44,991 bases of DNA. Origin: a virus. The DNA lies in IMG/VR virus record IMGVR_UViG_3300013006_000052, positions 1 through 44,991 of that record; one strand, 5' to 3'. Each line of letters begins with the position of its first letter. Position 1 is the stretch's first letter. Positions 1 to 6,531 of this stretch are shown piece by piece. The translations under genes and the position numbers were made by a program. Under the pieces are notes generated by a model. It saw only the letters and a list, made by a program, of their open reading frames with translations, made no database searches and had not been told where the DNA came from.

Positions 1-204
1 CTCTTTTACGTCTCTTAACAATTCTGAGTCGTATTTACCCCCAAAAATCTCAACCTGATAGGAATGCCATTTAGTAAATCTACTATCGTCTTTTTGTATT
101 GTACGAGGATCTCTTTGTTTGAAGGAATCCTTTAATTTAGAGCCTTCAAACTTCCATATTGTTACCCCACGATATACCCTTTTAGTTTCTTTAGTTGTCC
201 ACAT
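1..204 (-). CDS. Partial hypothetical protein, C-terminus cut by window edge
   Basis: An open frame runs from an ATG at 204 off the left edge without a stop (68 codons). The N-terminus is MWTTKETKRVYRG and the visible part is basic and aromatic-rich. I recognise no family. The start is supported by a host-type promoter directly upstream: TACCTTTG lies at 210-217 on the minus strand, with TTTG 20 bases further up at 238-241. This puts the predicted transcription start at or next to the ATG, so the mRNA may be leaderless. Confidence 0.6.
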   Translation of the reverse strand, partial: MWTTKETKRVYRGVTIWKFEGSKLKDSFKQRDPRTIQKDDSRFTKWHSYQVEIFGGKYDSELLRDVKE

Positions 205-209
205 AGAAA

Positions 210-241
210 CAAAGGTATGAAATTAATTTGAATTAAACAAA
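210..241 (-). promoter_or_regulatory. Bacteroidetes-type promoter TTTG-N20-TACCTTTG
   Basis: The minus strand carries TTTG (238-241) and TACCTTTG (210-217) separated by 20 bases, matching the -33/-7 consensus of the Bacteroidetes primary sigma factor (TTTG, TAnnTTTG). The -7 box ends five bases before the ATG of the gene starting at 204. Confidence 0.6.
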
Positions 242-1474
242 TTATTTTTTGTATTTGTAGGAAGTTTGAATTGGTCTTTTACCATATCTTTTTTCCATAA
301 GTTTCTGGTGTAGGTCCCAATCTAATATAGATTCATTTGTTTGTTCTTTTTCATCTGGTATTAAAGAATAAACTTTTGATATTCTTTTAATTAGTTTTGT
401 TGCAACATAATTAAATCTTTCACACTCGTCTTTGAAAAAGTCCATCTCTCTATCAGCATATTTTGTAACGTGATTTTTATATTTTTTAAGAACTTTTGAT
501 TTATCTTCTGTTGGTTCTTTTCCACCAAAAAGTTGTGATAAAGGACCCATTTTTGAAAACATTTGTTCTTCGTGTGATAATACCATATTTTCAAAAAACC
601 CAACTTTAAGACCTGATAAATTAATATAAACTAACTCTAAAACTATTTTTATATTTTCTTCAGGTGAGTTTTCTTTTGGTTTTTCTCCGGCATGTTCAAG
701 TAATGCAAATATTTTATCCATTTGATCATATAAACCTTGAATCAAGTATTCAAATGAAAAGTTTTGTATTCTTTTTAATTCTTTAATAACATCGTCTTTC
801 ATCAAAAATTCATAAAACTTTTCTCTTGTTACCCCATTTTGTATCATTCTTGATGCAATCTCTGTTGGTCTAACAACATTTTCTTCGTTCTGAATAAAAT
901 AACTATACCTCATAAATTGATTTATAACTGGTATTCCAAAATTTAATTTTCCAGATGCATATGTCTGATAATCGGCGGTATTTCCGGCCAAACCTTTTGA
1001 CTTTTTAGTTCTTCTAAATCTGTGCATTAATTCGTGGGCCATTATAGAAGTATTATGTATTTTGTGTTCTATAAAAACCATATACAAATCAATTGGTTGC
1101 CAACCTTCAGGAACTATAAATTGGATGTGTAAATCTATTGTTGATGTTTCCTTATTTAATTGCATCATTATGCCTTCATCAAAATCAAATTCATTTCCAA
1201 CACCCATTGCTGCGATTATAGGTTCAGAACCATCATAATCTTCTAATTCATCAACTCTAACAATAAAATTTAAATTTGTAAAATTTACATCAGAAACAGT
1301 TAAATCAATTTTAATATTCTTAAACAAATATTCTTCTTTGTCGGTTGAGTTTATTTCCTTTAATTTATCTTTAACAATATTGTATAATACTCTGGCTTCG
1401 TTTAGAATATTTTCTGGAACACCGGTAGCTTCTTTGATTAAATTATATTGAGATTCTGTTATAATGATTTTCAT
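242..1474 (-). CDS. Putative zinc metalloprotease (HELMH), probably virion-packaged
   Basis: This 410-residue protein has a zincin active-site motif HELMH at residues 147-151, where two His would bind zinc and Glu148 would be catalytic. It follows a hydrophobic stretch, as in gluzincin-type helices. The N-terminus MKIIITESQYNLIKEA closely resembles that of the protein at 3787-4797, and ITE fits the (I/L)xE cleavage consensus of T4-type prohead proteases. The likely reading is a packaged, cleaved and injected protease; only the motif is seen, and the delivery is inferred. A TATTTATT motif sits 3 bases before the start (1478-1485), as at other late-looking genes. The rest of the protein matches nothing I recognise. 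The substrate is unknown. Confidence 0.7.
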   Translation of the reverse strand: MKIIITESQYNLIKEATGVPENILNEARVLYNIVKDKLKEINSTDKEEYLFKNIKIDLTVSDVNFTNLNFIVRVDELEDYDGSEPIIAAMGVGNEFDFDEGIMMQLNKETSTIDLHIQFIVPEGWQPIDLYMVFIEHKIHNTSIMAHELMHRFRRTKKSKGLAGNTADYQTYASGKLNFGIPVINQFMRYSYFIQNEENVVRPTEIASRMIQNGVTREKFYEFLMKDDVIKELKRIQNFSFEYLIQGLYDQMDKIFALLEHAGEKPKENSPEENIKIVLELVYINLSGLKVGFFENMVLSHEEQMFSKMGPLSQLFGGKEPTEDKSKVLKKYKNHVTKYADREMDFFKDECERFNYVATKLIKRISKVYSLIPDEKEQTNESILDWDLHQKLMEKRYGKRPIQTSYKYKK

Positions 1475-1477
1475 AAT

Positions 1478-1485
1478 AATAAATA
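1478..1485 (-). promoter_or_regulatory. TATTTATT motif before metalloprotease gene
   Basis: TATTTATT on the minus strand, 3 bases from the ATG. It is one of about ten copies of TATTTAT(A/T) placed just before start codons in this window, and is either a phage late promoter or a translation-start element. Confidence 0.45.
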
Positions 1486-1500
1486 TAATGGAGTTGTGAT

Positions 1501-2154
1501 TTAACCCACAACTCCAATTAAATCATCCAAATGGTGATCTCCAGACATATCTGATCCTACTGATCTTTTATCCATCATTTTAATGATATCGTCAATACTA
1601 TATGGATCCATGCCGTTTCCATCCATCCCAACATCCAATCTTTTTCCGTTACCAAATTTAACTTCTCGTCCAAGATGTACGTGTCCGTGTAAATGGATAA
1701 CACCTTTATTTAGACCGTTCCAACTCTGGAGTGGATAATGACATAATACGAAATCTTTCCCTTCAATATTCACTTCTAAATAGTGTTGAACACTTAAAAA
1801 TCGTCCTTGAATAAAATCTCTATTTTTTTCTATACTTGTATCATGATTTCCTAATATAAGATGAATGTTTTTACACACCAATCTATCAAGGAATAATCCG
1901 ATATTATCAAAACCACCAAATGAAACATCACCTAACATTATTAGTGTGTCGTCTTGACCTACCATATTGTTAATACCGTCAATAAGTCTTTCGTTCATTT
2001 GGTCTATGGTTTCAAAATCCCTCACCGAATCAACTGGTATTTCACCATCCTGGGTTCTCCAGTTTGTCACACCACGAACAATATTTTTATGACCGTAGTG
2101 TGTGTCTGAAGTTATATATACTTTTCCTGTTGTTAATATTTTTTTAAAGTTCAT
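1501..2154 (-). CDS. Calcineurin-like metallophosphoesterase
   Basis: 217 residues with the full set of metallophosphoesterase motifs in order: DTHYGHKN (about 17-24), GDVSFGG (about 75), GNHD (about 102), CHYPLQSW (about 138) and HGHVH (about 156). These residues bind two metal ions and hydrolyse phosphoesters. The length and motif order resemble small stand-alone phosphoesterases found in phages and bacteria, which act on cyclic nucleotides, capped ends or similar small substrates; the substrate here cannot be told. The gene is 12 bases downstream of the next gene in a minus-strand run. It is distinct from the gp47-like nuclease at 34077, which has the SbcD layout. Confidence 0.85.
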   Translation of the reverse strand: MNFKKILTTGKVYITSDTHYGHKNIVRGVTNWRTQDGEIPVDSVRDFETIDQMNERLIDGINNMVGQDDTLIMLGDVSFGGFDNIGLFLDRLVCKNIHLILGNHDTSIEKNRDFIQGRFLSVQHYLEVNIEGKDFVLCHYPLQSWNGLNKGVIHLHGHVHLGREVKFGNGKRLDVGMDGNGMDPYSIDDIIKMMDKRSVGSDMSGDHHLDDLIGVVG

Positions 2155-2166
2155 AATTTTTATTTT

Positions 2167-3120
2167 TTAAGGTAAAACATCACCGGTATAATTAACACTT
2201 ATCCTTGGATAATCACTGATTCTTCTTGTTACTTCATATTCACCTTGGTTTGGTAAATCATCGATTGGTCCTACTCGTTTCATATACTGTTCAGATGTCC
2301 AATTACTATTATAACGATTAAGATCCATTAAACTTCTTATTCTATCAACTACGTTTGAATAGTCACTTGTTCCGCTATTGCCTTGGTGAATATTAATTAT
2401 ATCTGAAATAGAAACTGGTTTATTTCTGGTTTCACCATAAATTAAATCAATGGTTCTTTCATTTTTTTGTAATTCTTTTCTAATCTTTAAAAAGATTCCA
2501 TCCGGAATCCAATCTATAAACATTGGACTAACTTCACTATCGTCTGCGGTCCAAGCTTGGAATTTATCCTCGCCGTAATCTCTTGAAAACGCAACTTTAG
2601 TATCATTTTTTTTATTAATACAATAAACTAACCTATGTGTTTTTAAGTATTTGTCCCAATATCTTTCTTGTGTTGTACACCATTTTGTATTTGATCCGTA
2701 AACCCTTGAGGCATCAAAACTTAAAGGTGTTAATACTAACCAGGTATCATCTTCGTGTATTTTCAAAATTTGTTTTTCAACTTCTTTTTGTTTTTCAATA
2801 TCTTCAGCAATCTTAACTTGTTCGTTTAACTCTTTAAAATTTTTATATTTACTAATGTCTTTTTCTTTTATTCTATTAGCTCTTGAGTGTCTTTCAAATT
2901 CATTTAAAACTTCAATTTCATTTGAACCGAACAAAAATACTCCCAGATAACCTTTAAGTTCATCCAAATTTGGGCTATAATATTGGTTATCCCTTTTAAA
3001 ATTTTTAATTAAAAACTCGGTATACTTGTAAGTGCCAGTCGGATCTAATGATGTTATGATGTCAATTAATGATACATTTAAATCCGGATGTTGTTCTTTA
3101 AGTTTGTCTAATCTACTCAT
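2167..3120 (-). CDS. Hypothetical protein with WCT-type domain
   Basis: 317 residues, no confident family. Residues about 125-195 contain SNTKWCTT followed by a tyrosine-rich segment, VYCINKK and a short beta-rich stretch ending near AWTADDSEV. The large protein at 14171-16153 has the same arrangement (RRWCTS, then YYIINK, then a charged turn), so the two share a domain. I recall similar WCT segments in proteins of other large phages but know no function. A charged helix lies at about 85-120. The start codon overlaps the stop of the upstream kinase-like gene (ATGA), suggesting coupled translation. Confidence 0.65.
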   Translation of the reverse strand: MSRLDKLKEQHPDLNVSLIDIITSLDPTGTYKYTEFLIKNFKRDNQYYSPNLDELKGYLGVFLFGSNEIEVLNEFERHSRANRIKEKDISKYKNFKELNEQVKIAEDIEKQKEVEKQILKIHEDDTWLVLTPLSFDASRVYGSNTKWCTTQERYWDKYLKTHRLVYCINKKNDTKVAFSRDYGEDKFQAWTADDSEVSPMFIDWIPDGIFLKIRKELQKNERTIDLIYGETRNKPVSISDIINIHQGNSGTSDYSNVVDRIRSLMDLNRYNSNWTSEQYMKRVGPIDDLPNQGEYEVTRRISDYPRISVNYTGDVLP

Positions 3121-3527
3121 AATTTTAATTCAAAACGGGTTTTCATTTGTTCTATTTTATCTTCTGGAACATTGTGTTGATTTACACCTCCGTGTCTATT
3201 TTCAACAATTACAGTAAAAACTTTATATCCATATTTCTTTGCTAATTCAAAGTATGGTTCCATTTCCCACTCCTGGGTAAAGGTGTTTGAAACAACAATT
3301 TTATCTGCATTAACTTGGGTTCCGTCGGTTTTCATCCAAGCTTCGGTTTGTGTTCTACAATATTCGTGAGCCAATTTTATTTTACTACCATCAAAATTGT
3401 AATTACCGTCACCATCAACAAAGTATTGGTCAGCCTCAATGTGTATTCCTCCTAAAGTTTTTGCAAATGTAGACTTACCACTTCCTGGTATTCCTCTTAC
3501 GATATATAATATTTTTTCCATAGTCAT
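3117..3527 (-). CDS. P-loop kinase-like ATPase (AAA_33/polynucleotide-kinase type)
   Basis: 136 residues starting MTMEKILYIVRGIPGSGKST. The Walker A motif GIPGSGKST lies near the N-terminus and is preceded by a hydrophobic strand. The segment HIEADQYFVDGDG resembles the substrate-binding strand of the small kinases related to N4BP2 and polynucleotide kinase. The length fits a single P-loop domain of this group. A nucleic-acid 5' end or nucleotide is the likely phosphate acceptor, but this is inferred. The start overlaps the previous stop as TAATG; an alternative ATG lies two codons in. It sits in one short operon with the 70-residue gene upstream and the WCT gene downstream. Confidence 0.8.
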   Translation of the reverse strand: MTMEKILYIVRGIPGSGKSTFAKTLGGIHIEADQYFVDGDGNYNFDGSKIKLAHEYCRTQTEAWMKTDGTQVNADKIVVSNTFTQEWEMEPYFELAKKYGYKVFTVIVENRHGGVNQHNVPEDKIEQMKTRFELKL

Positions 3528-3739
3528 TATGCTTTAATCCAACTTGCCCAGTTTTCTGGATTTACTTTAATTAAACCTTTTTTAATCAAATCATAAGCAA
3601 TATAAGAAGTTTTATAATAAAAATATTTATCATAACCTTTTTTATCTTTTGTTAAAAACTCAATTAGGTCAAAATCCCATACTACACCTTCTTTTTCAAG
3701 TTTGTCCAAAAATAACTGTTCTTTCTTTGTGATTTTCAT
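3527..3739 (-). CDS. Small hypothetical protein (70 aa)
   Basis: A 70-residue, lysine-rich protein (MKITKKEQLFLDKLEKEG) with predicted helices and a final strand-like segment (LIKKGLIKVNPENW). The overall pattern could be a winged-helix-like fold, but this is weak. It is the first gene of a three-gene operon followed by the P-loop kinase-like gene (TAATG overlap). A host-type promoter ends only four bases before its ATG, so it is probably expressed early from a very short or absent leader. Confidence 0.65.
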   Translation of the reverse strand: MKITKKEQLFLDKLEKEGVVWDFDLIEFLTKDKKGYDKYFYYKTSYIAYDLIKKGLIKVNPENWASWIKA

Positions 3740-3743
3740 AATA

Positions 3744-3775
3744 CAAAGATATATATTTTTTTTTAATCTTACAAG
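3744..3775 (-). promoter_or_regulatory. Bacteroidetes-type promoter CTTG-N20-TATCTTTG
   Basis: On the minus strand TATCTTTG (3744-3751) is preceded by CTTG (3772-3775) at 20 bases. TATT then ATG follows directly. The same TAnnTTTG-TATT-ATG block occurs before the genes starting at 5584 and 30389. Confidence 0.65.
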
Positions 3776-3787
3776 TATTTATTTATA
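3776..3787 (+). promoter_or_regulatory. Overlapping TATTTATT/TATTTATA motif before sigma-fusion gene
   Basis: Two overlapping TATTTAT(A/T) units run into the start codon at 3787. The divergent minus-strand promoter (3744-3775) lies back to back with them, so early-type and late-type signals diverge from one 47-base gap. Confidence 0.4.
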
Positions 3788-4797
3788 TGAAAATTATAAT
3801 TTCTGAATCACAATATAAAAAATTAAATTCGTACAATAATCACGGAGTTAATTTAATAATTAATGAAGTTGCCGGTAAAAGACTTGAGCCTTTGAGTGAA
3901 GGTTGGTTAAATACTCTGGCAGACATTGTTGGTATTTTTGATCCAACAGGTCTTGTTGATATTGGAAATGCTATTTCGTACTGGTCTCAAGGTAAAAACA
4001 CGTTTGCTCTTTTAACATTAGTTTCTGCAATACCTGGTGTTGATTGGGCAACAAAACCTTTTATTTTGGGTAGTAAAATTGTTGCTGGTGCTTCAGAAAC
4101 AAAAATACTTGGTTGGTTAGTAAGAACACTTAACAAATGGATTGGTAAAGTATTAGACAAAATAGATAAAATGTTACTTTCTAAAATACCAATAGTAAAA
4201 AACTTTGCAAACGCAATGAGAACATTTATTAATGGTATTAAAAAAGATTCTGAAATGAAATTAAACGAGTCTAAACTTTATAAGATATTAACCGAAAATG
4301 TTGATTTTGATAAAGTTTATCGTGAACTTTTTCCAAAAATATATAAATCTGTTTGTTTAAGATATGCAAAAGGTGATGGTGAAAAAGCACAAGATTTTTG
4401 TCAGGATGGTTTTATAAAAGCATATAATAAATTAAGTCAGTTTAGAGGTGATAATCTAAATGGTTGGGTTGCTATGATTGTAAGAAACAATATTATTGAT
4501 GAATTAAGAAAAGAAAAAGGTTCAAAAATTCAAGATTTTGATTTTGGTAGATATGATGCAAAACAAGAAGAATATGATGATTTATTTATGGGTAGATATA
4601 GTGAAAAAGATATCCAAGATGCGATAAATAAGCTTTCACCACAATTTCAAAAAGTTTTCAGAATGTATTATTTTGATGGAATGAAACACCAAGAAATTGC
4701 AAAAAAATTAGGTATTTCCGATAGTACATCAAAAACAAACTTACTTAGAGGAAAAGCAAAAGTTAAAGATTTCCTAGAAAATTTAAAGGAGGCATAA
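3787..4797 (+). CDS. Fusion: packaging-type peptide, hydrophobic pretoxin-like domain, ECF sigma factor
   Basis: 336 residues in three parts. Residues 1-16 (MKIIISESQYKKLN) match the N-terminus of the 242-1474 protease. Residues about 40-150 hold IVGIFDPTGLVDIGNA and long apolar helices, resembling the pre-toxin or membrane-active domains seen in polymorphic toxins and large phages. From Met157 a second start-like peptide (MKLNESKLYKILTEN) leads into a sigma-70 ECF module: region 2 at about 172-245 (FCQDGFIKAYNKLSQF, WVAMIVRNNIIDELRK) and region 4 at about 273-330 with a helix-turn-helix (HQEIAKKLGISDSTSK). Both peptides contain (I/L)xE sites. An internal ATG at 4255 could give a free 180-residue sigma factor. 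The sigma role is well supported; packaging and processing are inferred. Confidence 0.8.
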   Translation: MKIIISESQYKKLNSYNNHGVNLIINEVAGKRLEPLSEGWLNTLADIVGIFDPTGLVDIGNAISYWSQGKNTFALLTLVSAIPGVDWATKPFILGSKIVAGASETKILGWLVRTLNKWIGKVLDKIDKMLLSKIPIVKNFANAMRTFINGIKKDSEMKLNESKLYKILTENVDFDKVYRELFPKIYKSVCLRYAKGDGEKAQDFCQDGFIKAYNKLSQFRGDNLNGWVAMIVRNNIIDELRKEKGSKIQDFDFGRYDAKQEEYDDLFMGRYSEKDIQDAINKLSPQFQKVFRMYYFDGMKHQEIAKKLGISDSTSKTNLLRGKAKVKDFLENLKEA

Positions 4798-4861
4798 GCC
4801 CCCTTCAAATTGGGTCGACATTGAATGTCAACTCTCCACCACCTTGTTTTATTAAACAAGG
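4787..4861. other. Structured convergent gap with three hairpins
   Basis: Between the convergent genes ending at 4797 and 4867 are an imperfect hairpin at 4787-4806 (AAGGAGGC/GCCCCCTT), a short one at 4817-4829 (GACAT/ATGTC) and a perfect 8-bp stem at 4842-4861 (CCTTGTTT/AAACAAGG, loop TATT). No U-run follows on either strand, so these are not classical terminators, although transcript ends probably fall here. Confidence 0.35.
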
Positions 4862-4866
4862 AAAAA

Positions 4867-5307
4867 TCATTGCCTTGTCATCCAGAAGTAATAGTTCGTA
4901 CCATTACCAGATCCCATTGTTATATCTGTAAATTTTAATCCATTTATAACACCCATATTTAAATTACCCTGGTATATTGTTCCACTTAAATTCCCAAACG
5001 GTGTAAAATTAAGTGTTAAGTTGTATGCCGATGCTGTAGTATAAAATGAATACGGAGCTTCAATTCCATTATAAGTATAGGTGTTTAAATCTAAAAAAAC
5101 AATAGTATCACTTAAAGGTATTAAATTTCCAAACTCACCAACTCTATATTGATTTATAACCCAAACTTGTCCAACCAAATTATAACTAGAATCGATTGTT
5201 GTTGAATCTGTGATTATCGGTTGTGGTGGATTTGGCGGTCCAATATCTTCTTTAACACAAGATGTTAAACCTAAAAAAACTAAAAATAAAAATGTTATAT
5301 ATTTCAT
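4867..5307 (-). CDS. Phage-encoded surface lipoprotein
   Basis: 146 residues. A signal peptide of about 16 residues (MKYITFLFLVFLGLTS) ends in the lipobox LTSC. After the Cys come V-K-E-D, which fits the K-(D/E)2 lipoprotein export signal that sends lipoproteins to the cell surface in Bacteroidetes such as Capnocytophaga. The mature part begins with a Pro/Thr/Ser-rich tether and continues as a beta-rich domain of about 100 residues (VWVINQYRV, TIVFLDLNTYTYNG, NYYFWMTRQ), similar in style to lipocalin-like host lipoproteins. Phage lipoproteins are often superinfection-exclusion factors; that role here is inferred. It lies two bases downstream of the 91-residue gene and probably shares its promoter. 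Confidence 0.75.
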   Translation of the reverse strand: MKYITFLFLVFLGLTSCVKEDIGPPNPPQPIITDSTTIDSSYNLVGQVWVINQYRVGEFGNLIPLSDTIVFLDLNTYTYNGIEAPYSFYTTASAYNLTLNFTPFGNLSGTIYQGNLNMGVINGLKFTDITMGSGNGTNYYFWMTRQ

Positions 5308-5308
5308 A

Positions 5309-5584
5309 CTACTTTGTTACTAATGCTTCAATTTTACTTTTTACTTGTTCCGTTATTGAAACTTCTCTAACAGATGTAATCACAACAGACTCATTTAATA
5401 CTTTAGACGGAATGTGAACCAAAAAAGTATCACCATCAAAAAATGATAAATTATTATTTAATTCAATGCAACCGTGAACCATTTTTAAAAACAATTTAAA
5501 TTGTATATGGTCCATAAAAGTTTCATTTACTAATTCACCCATTTTTTCGTGAGTAATTCTAATGTTGTATCCTTGTTTATTCAT
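5309..5584 (-). CDS. Hypothetical protein (91 aa)
   Basis: A 91-residue soluble protein with no recognised domain, mixed alpha/beta by eye, ending in a charged helix (EQVKSKIEALVTK). It is the first gene behind a strong host-type promoter and is followed after one base by the surface lipoprotein gene, so the two are probably co-expressed early. The start at 5584 lies four bases after the -7 box. Confidence 0.65.
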   Translation of the reverse strand: MNKQGYNIRITHEKMGELVNETFMDHIQFKLFLKMVHGCIELNNNLSFFDGDTFLVHIPSKVLNESVVITSVREVSITEQVKSKIEALVTK

Positions 5585-5588
5585 AATA

Positions 5589-5620
5589 CAAATATATAGA
5601 TAATTTTTAATATAAACAAA
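5589..5620 (-). promoter_or_regulatory. Bacteroidetes-type promoter TTTG-N20-TATATTTG
   Basis: On the minus strand TATATTTG (5589-5596) and TTTG (5617-5620) are 20 bases apart, an exact consensus match. The -33 TTTG overlaps the U-run of the terminator of the upstream NUDIX gene. The spacer to the ATG is TATT. Confidence 0.7.
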
Positions 5621-5658
5621 AAACCCACAAATATTTTTTTACAAACTTTGCGGGTTTT
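5617..5658 (-). terminator. Rho-independent terminator after NUDIX gene
   Basis: On the minus strand the arms AAAACCCGCAAA (5647-5658) and TTTGTGGGTTTT (5620-5631) pair over 12 bp with one G-U pair and are followed by further Ts. The stem lies 85 bases past the stop of the NUDIX gene; the stretch 5659-5742 between them holds no gene I can see. Confidence 0.75.
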
Positions 5659-5742
5659 AAATCTAAACCATTATTTTTTAAGAAGAAGGCGGATTAGGTT
5701 TTTTGTAAATTATAAATATATTGATTTTATTAAAAAGTCAAA

Positions 5743-6162
5743 TTATTTTAATACTTTTTGAATTAATTTTAATAATTGGTCGTTTTCTTTAGTAATATCT
5801 ATATTTTTTTCTAAAAAATACTGGCATTTTGTATGTTCGTGACCATCTTTAGCTTTTTCAAGATTTGGTGTTAATTCTTTTTTTGATTCATAAAAAAACA
5901 CATACATCATGCCTTTTTTTGTGACTCCGTCTTTTTGATATTTGTTTATAAAACCAATCAAATCTAATTTACTTCGTAGCTTAATATCTGTTTCTTCTTT
6001 GAACTCTCTAACGGCGGCATCCATTGGTGATTCTTTCCCTTCAATATGTCCAGAAGGTATTGACCATTGATTTGGTAATGATTCTTCTGGAGATCTTTTA
6101 CAAAGTAAAACCTCATCTTTATGTTTTAAAATAACCCCGGAATATCTTTTAAATTCTTTCAT
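5743..6162 (-). CDS. NUDIX hydrolase
   Basis: 139 residues with a NUDIX box at 38-60: Gly38, Glu44, then REFKEET at 52-58, matching GX5EX7REUXEEXGU except for Asp in place of the last Gly. The Glu cluster binds Mg2+ and the enzyme cleaves a nucleoside diphosphate linked to another group. The substrate is unknown; phage NUDIX proteins act on dinucleoside polyphosphates, mutagenic NTPs or RNA caps. The segment RSPEESLPNQWSIPSGH is typical of MutT/ADP-ribose-type members. It is monocistronic, with its own terminator, and is transcribed away from the DUF192 gene through a shared palindromic TATTTATAAATA. Confidence 0.9.
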   Translation of the reverse strand: MKEFKRYSGVILKHKDEVLLCKRSPEESLPNQWSIPSGHIEGKESPMDAAVREFKEETDIKLRSKLDLIGFINKYQKDGVTKKGMMYVFFYESKKELTPNLEKAKDGHEHTKCQYFLEKNIDITKENDQLLKLIQKVLK

Positions 6163-6168
6163 AATACT

Positions 6169-6182
6169 ATATTTATAAATAT
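6169..6182. promoter_or_regulatory. Palindromic ATATTTATAAATAT between divergent genes
   Basis: A perfect 14-base palindrome fills most of the 18-base gap between the NUDIX gene (start 6162) and the DUF192 gene (start 6181). It presents TATTTATA to both strands, 3 bases before the plus start and 11 before the minus start, so one element could serve both genes. Confidence 0.5.
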
Positions 6183-6531
6183 GAATGAAGTAAAAATAAA
6201 TAATAACTTATTTAATGTCATAACAGTTTTAACTGAAAAAGACATCCAAGAGGGTATGATGGGTAAAAAATTTAACGATAAGTTCAATGGAATGTTATTT
6301 GTTATGGAGCCAAATCAACATTCTTTTTGGATGAAAAACTGCGAAGTCTCATTGGACATAATTTTTATTAAAGATATGAAAGTTTCTGTTATTCATAAAA
6401 ACTGTCCGCCTTGTAGGGATGAGAAATGTCCTAACTACTCTGGTGAGGGTGATTTGATTTTAGAAATTGCTGGTGGTGATTGTGATAAGTACGATATAAA
6501 AGAAGGTGATTCTGTTTATATTGAAGCTTAG
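6181..6531 (+). CDS. DUF192 family protein
   Basis: 116 residues with the DUF192 signature: GMLFVMEPNQHSFWMKNCEVSLDIIFI at about 37-63, written here in pieces as MLFV, HSFWMKN and LDIIFI, followed by a C-terminal ILEIAGGDCDKYDIKEGD segment. DUF192 proteins are small beta-barrel-like proteins of unknown function. An insert with CPPCRDEKC is unusual and could bind a metal. Its 3' end overlaps the convergent methyltransferase-DUF3310 gene by four bases. Start choice: the first ATG follows TATTTATA. Confidence 0.8.
   Translation: MNEVKINNNLFNVITVLTEKDIQEGMMGKKFNDKFNGMLFVMEPNQHSFWMKNCEVSLDIIFIKDMKVSVIHKNCPPCRDEKCPNYSGEGDLILEIAGGDCDKYDIKEGDSVYIEA

Noticed and set aside
4788-4794. AAGGAGG, a strong Shine-Dalgarno look-alike
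   Set aside because: It lies inside the last codons of the sigma fusion gene with no start codon at a useful distance, and the window otherwise lacks Shine-Dalgarno sites.
4842-4861. Perfect 8-bp hairpin as a terminator
   Set aside because: No T-run follows it on either strand; kept only as part of a structured convergent gap.
5659-5742. Hidden small gene in the gap after the NUDIX gene
   Set aside because: Neither strand has a frame with plausible start and coding composition; no further signal seen.
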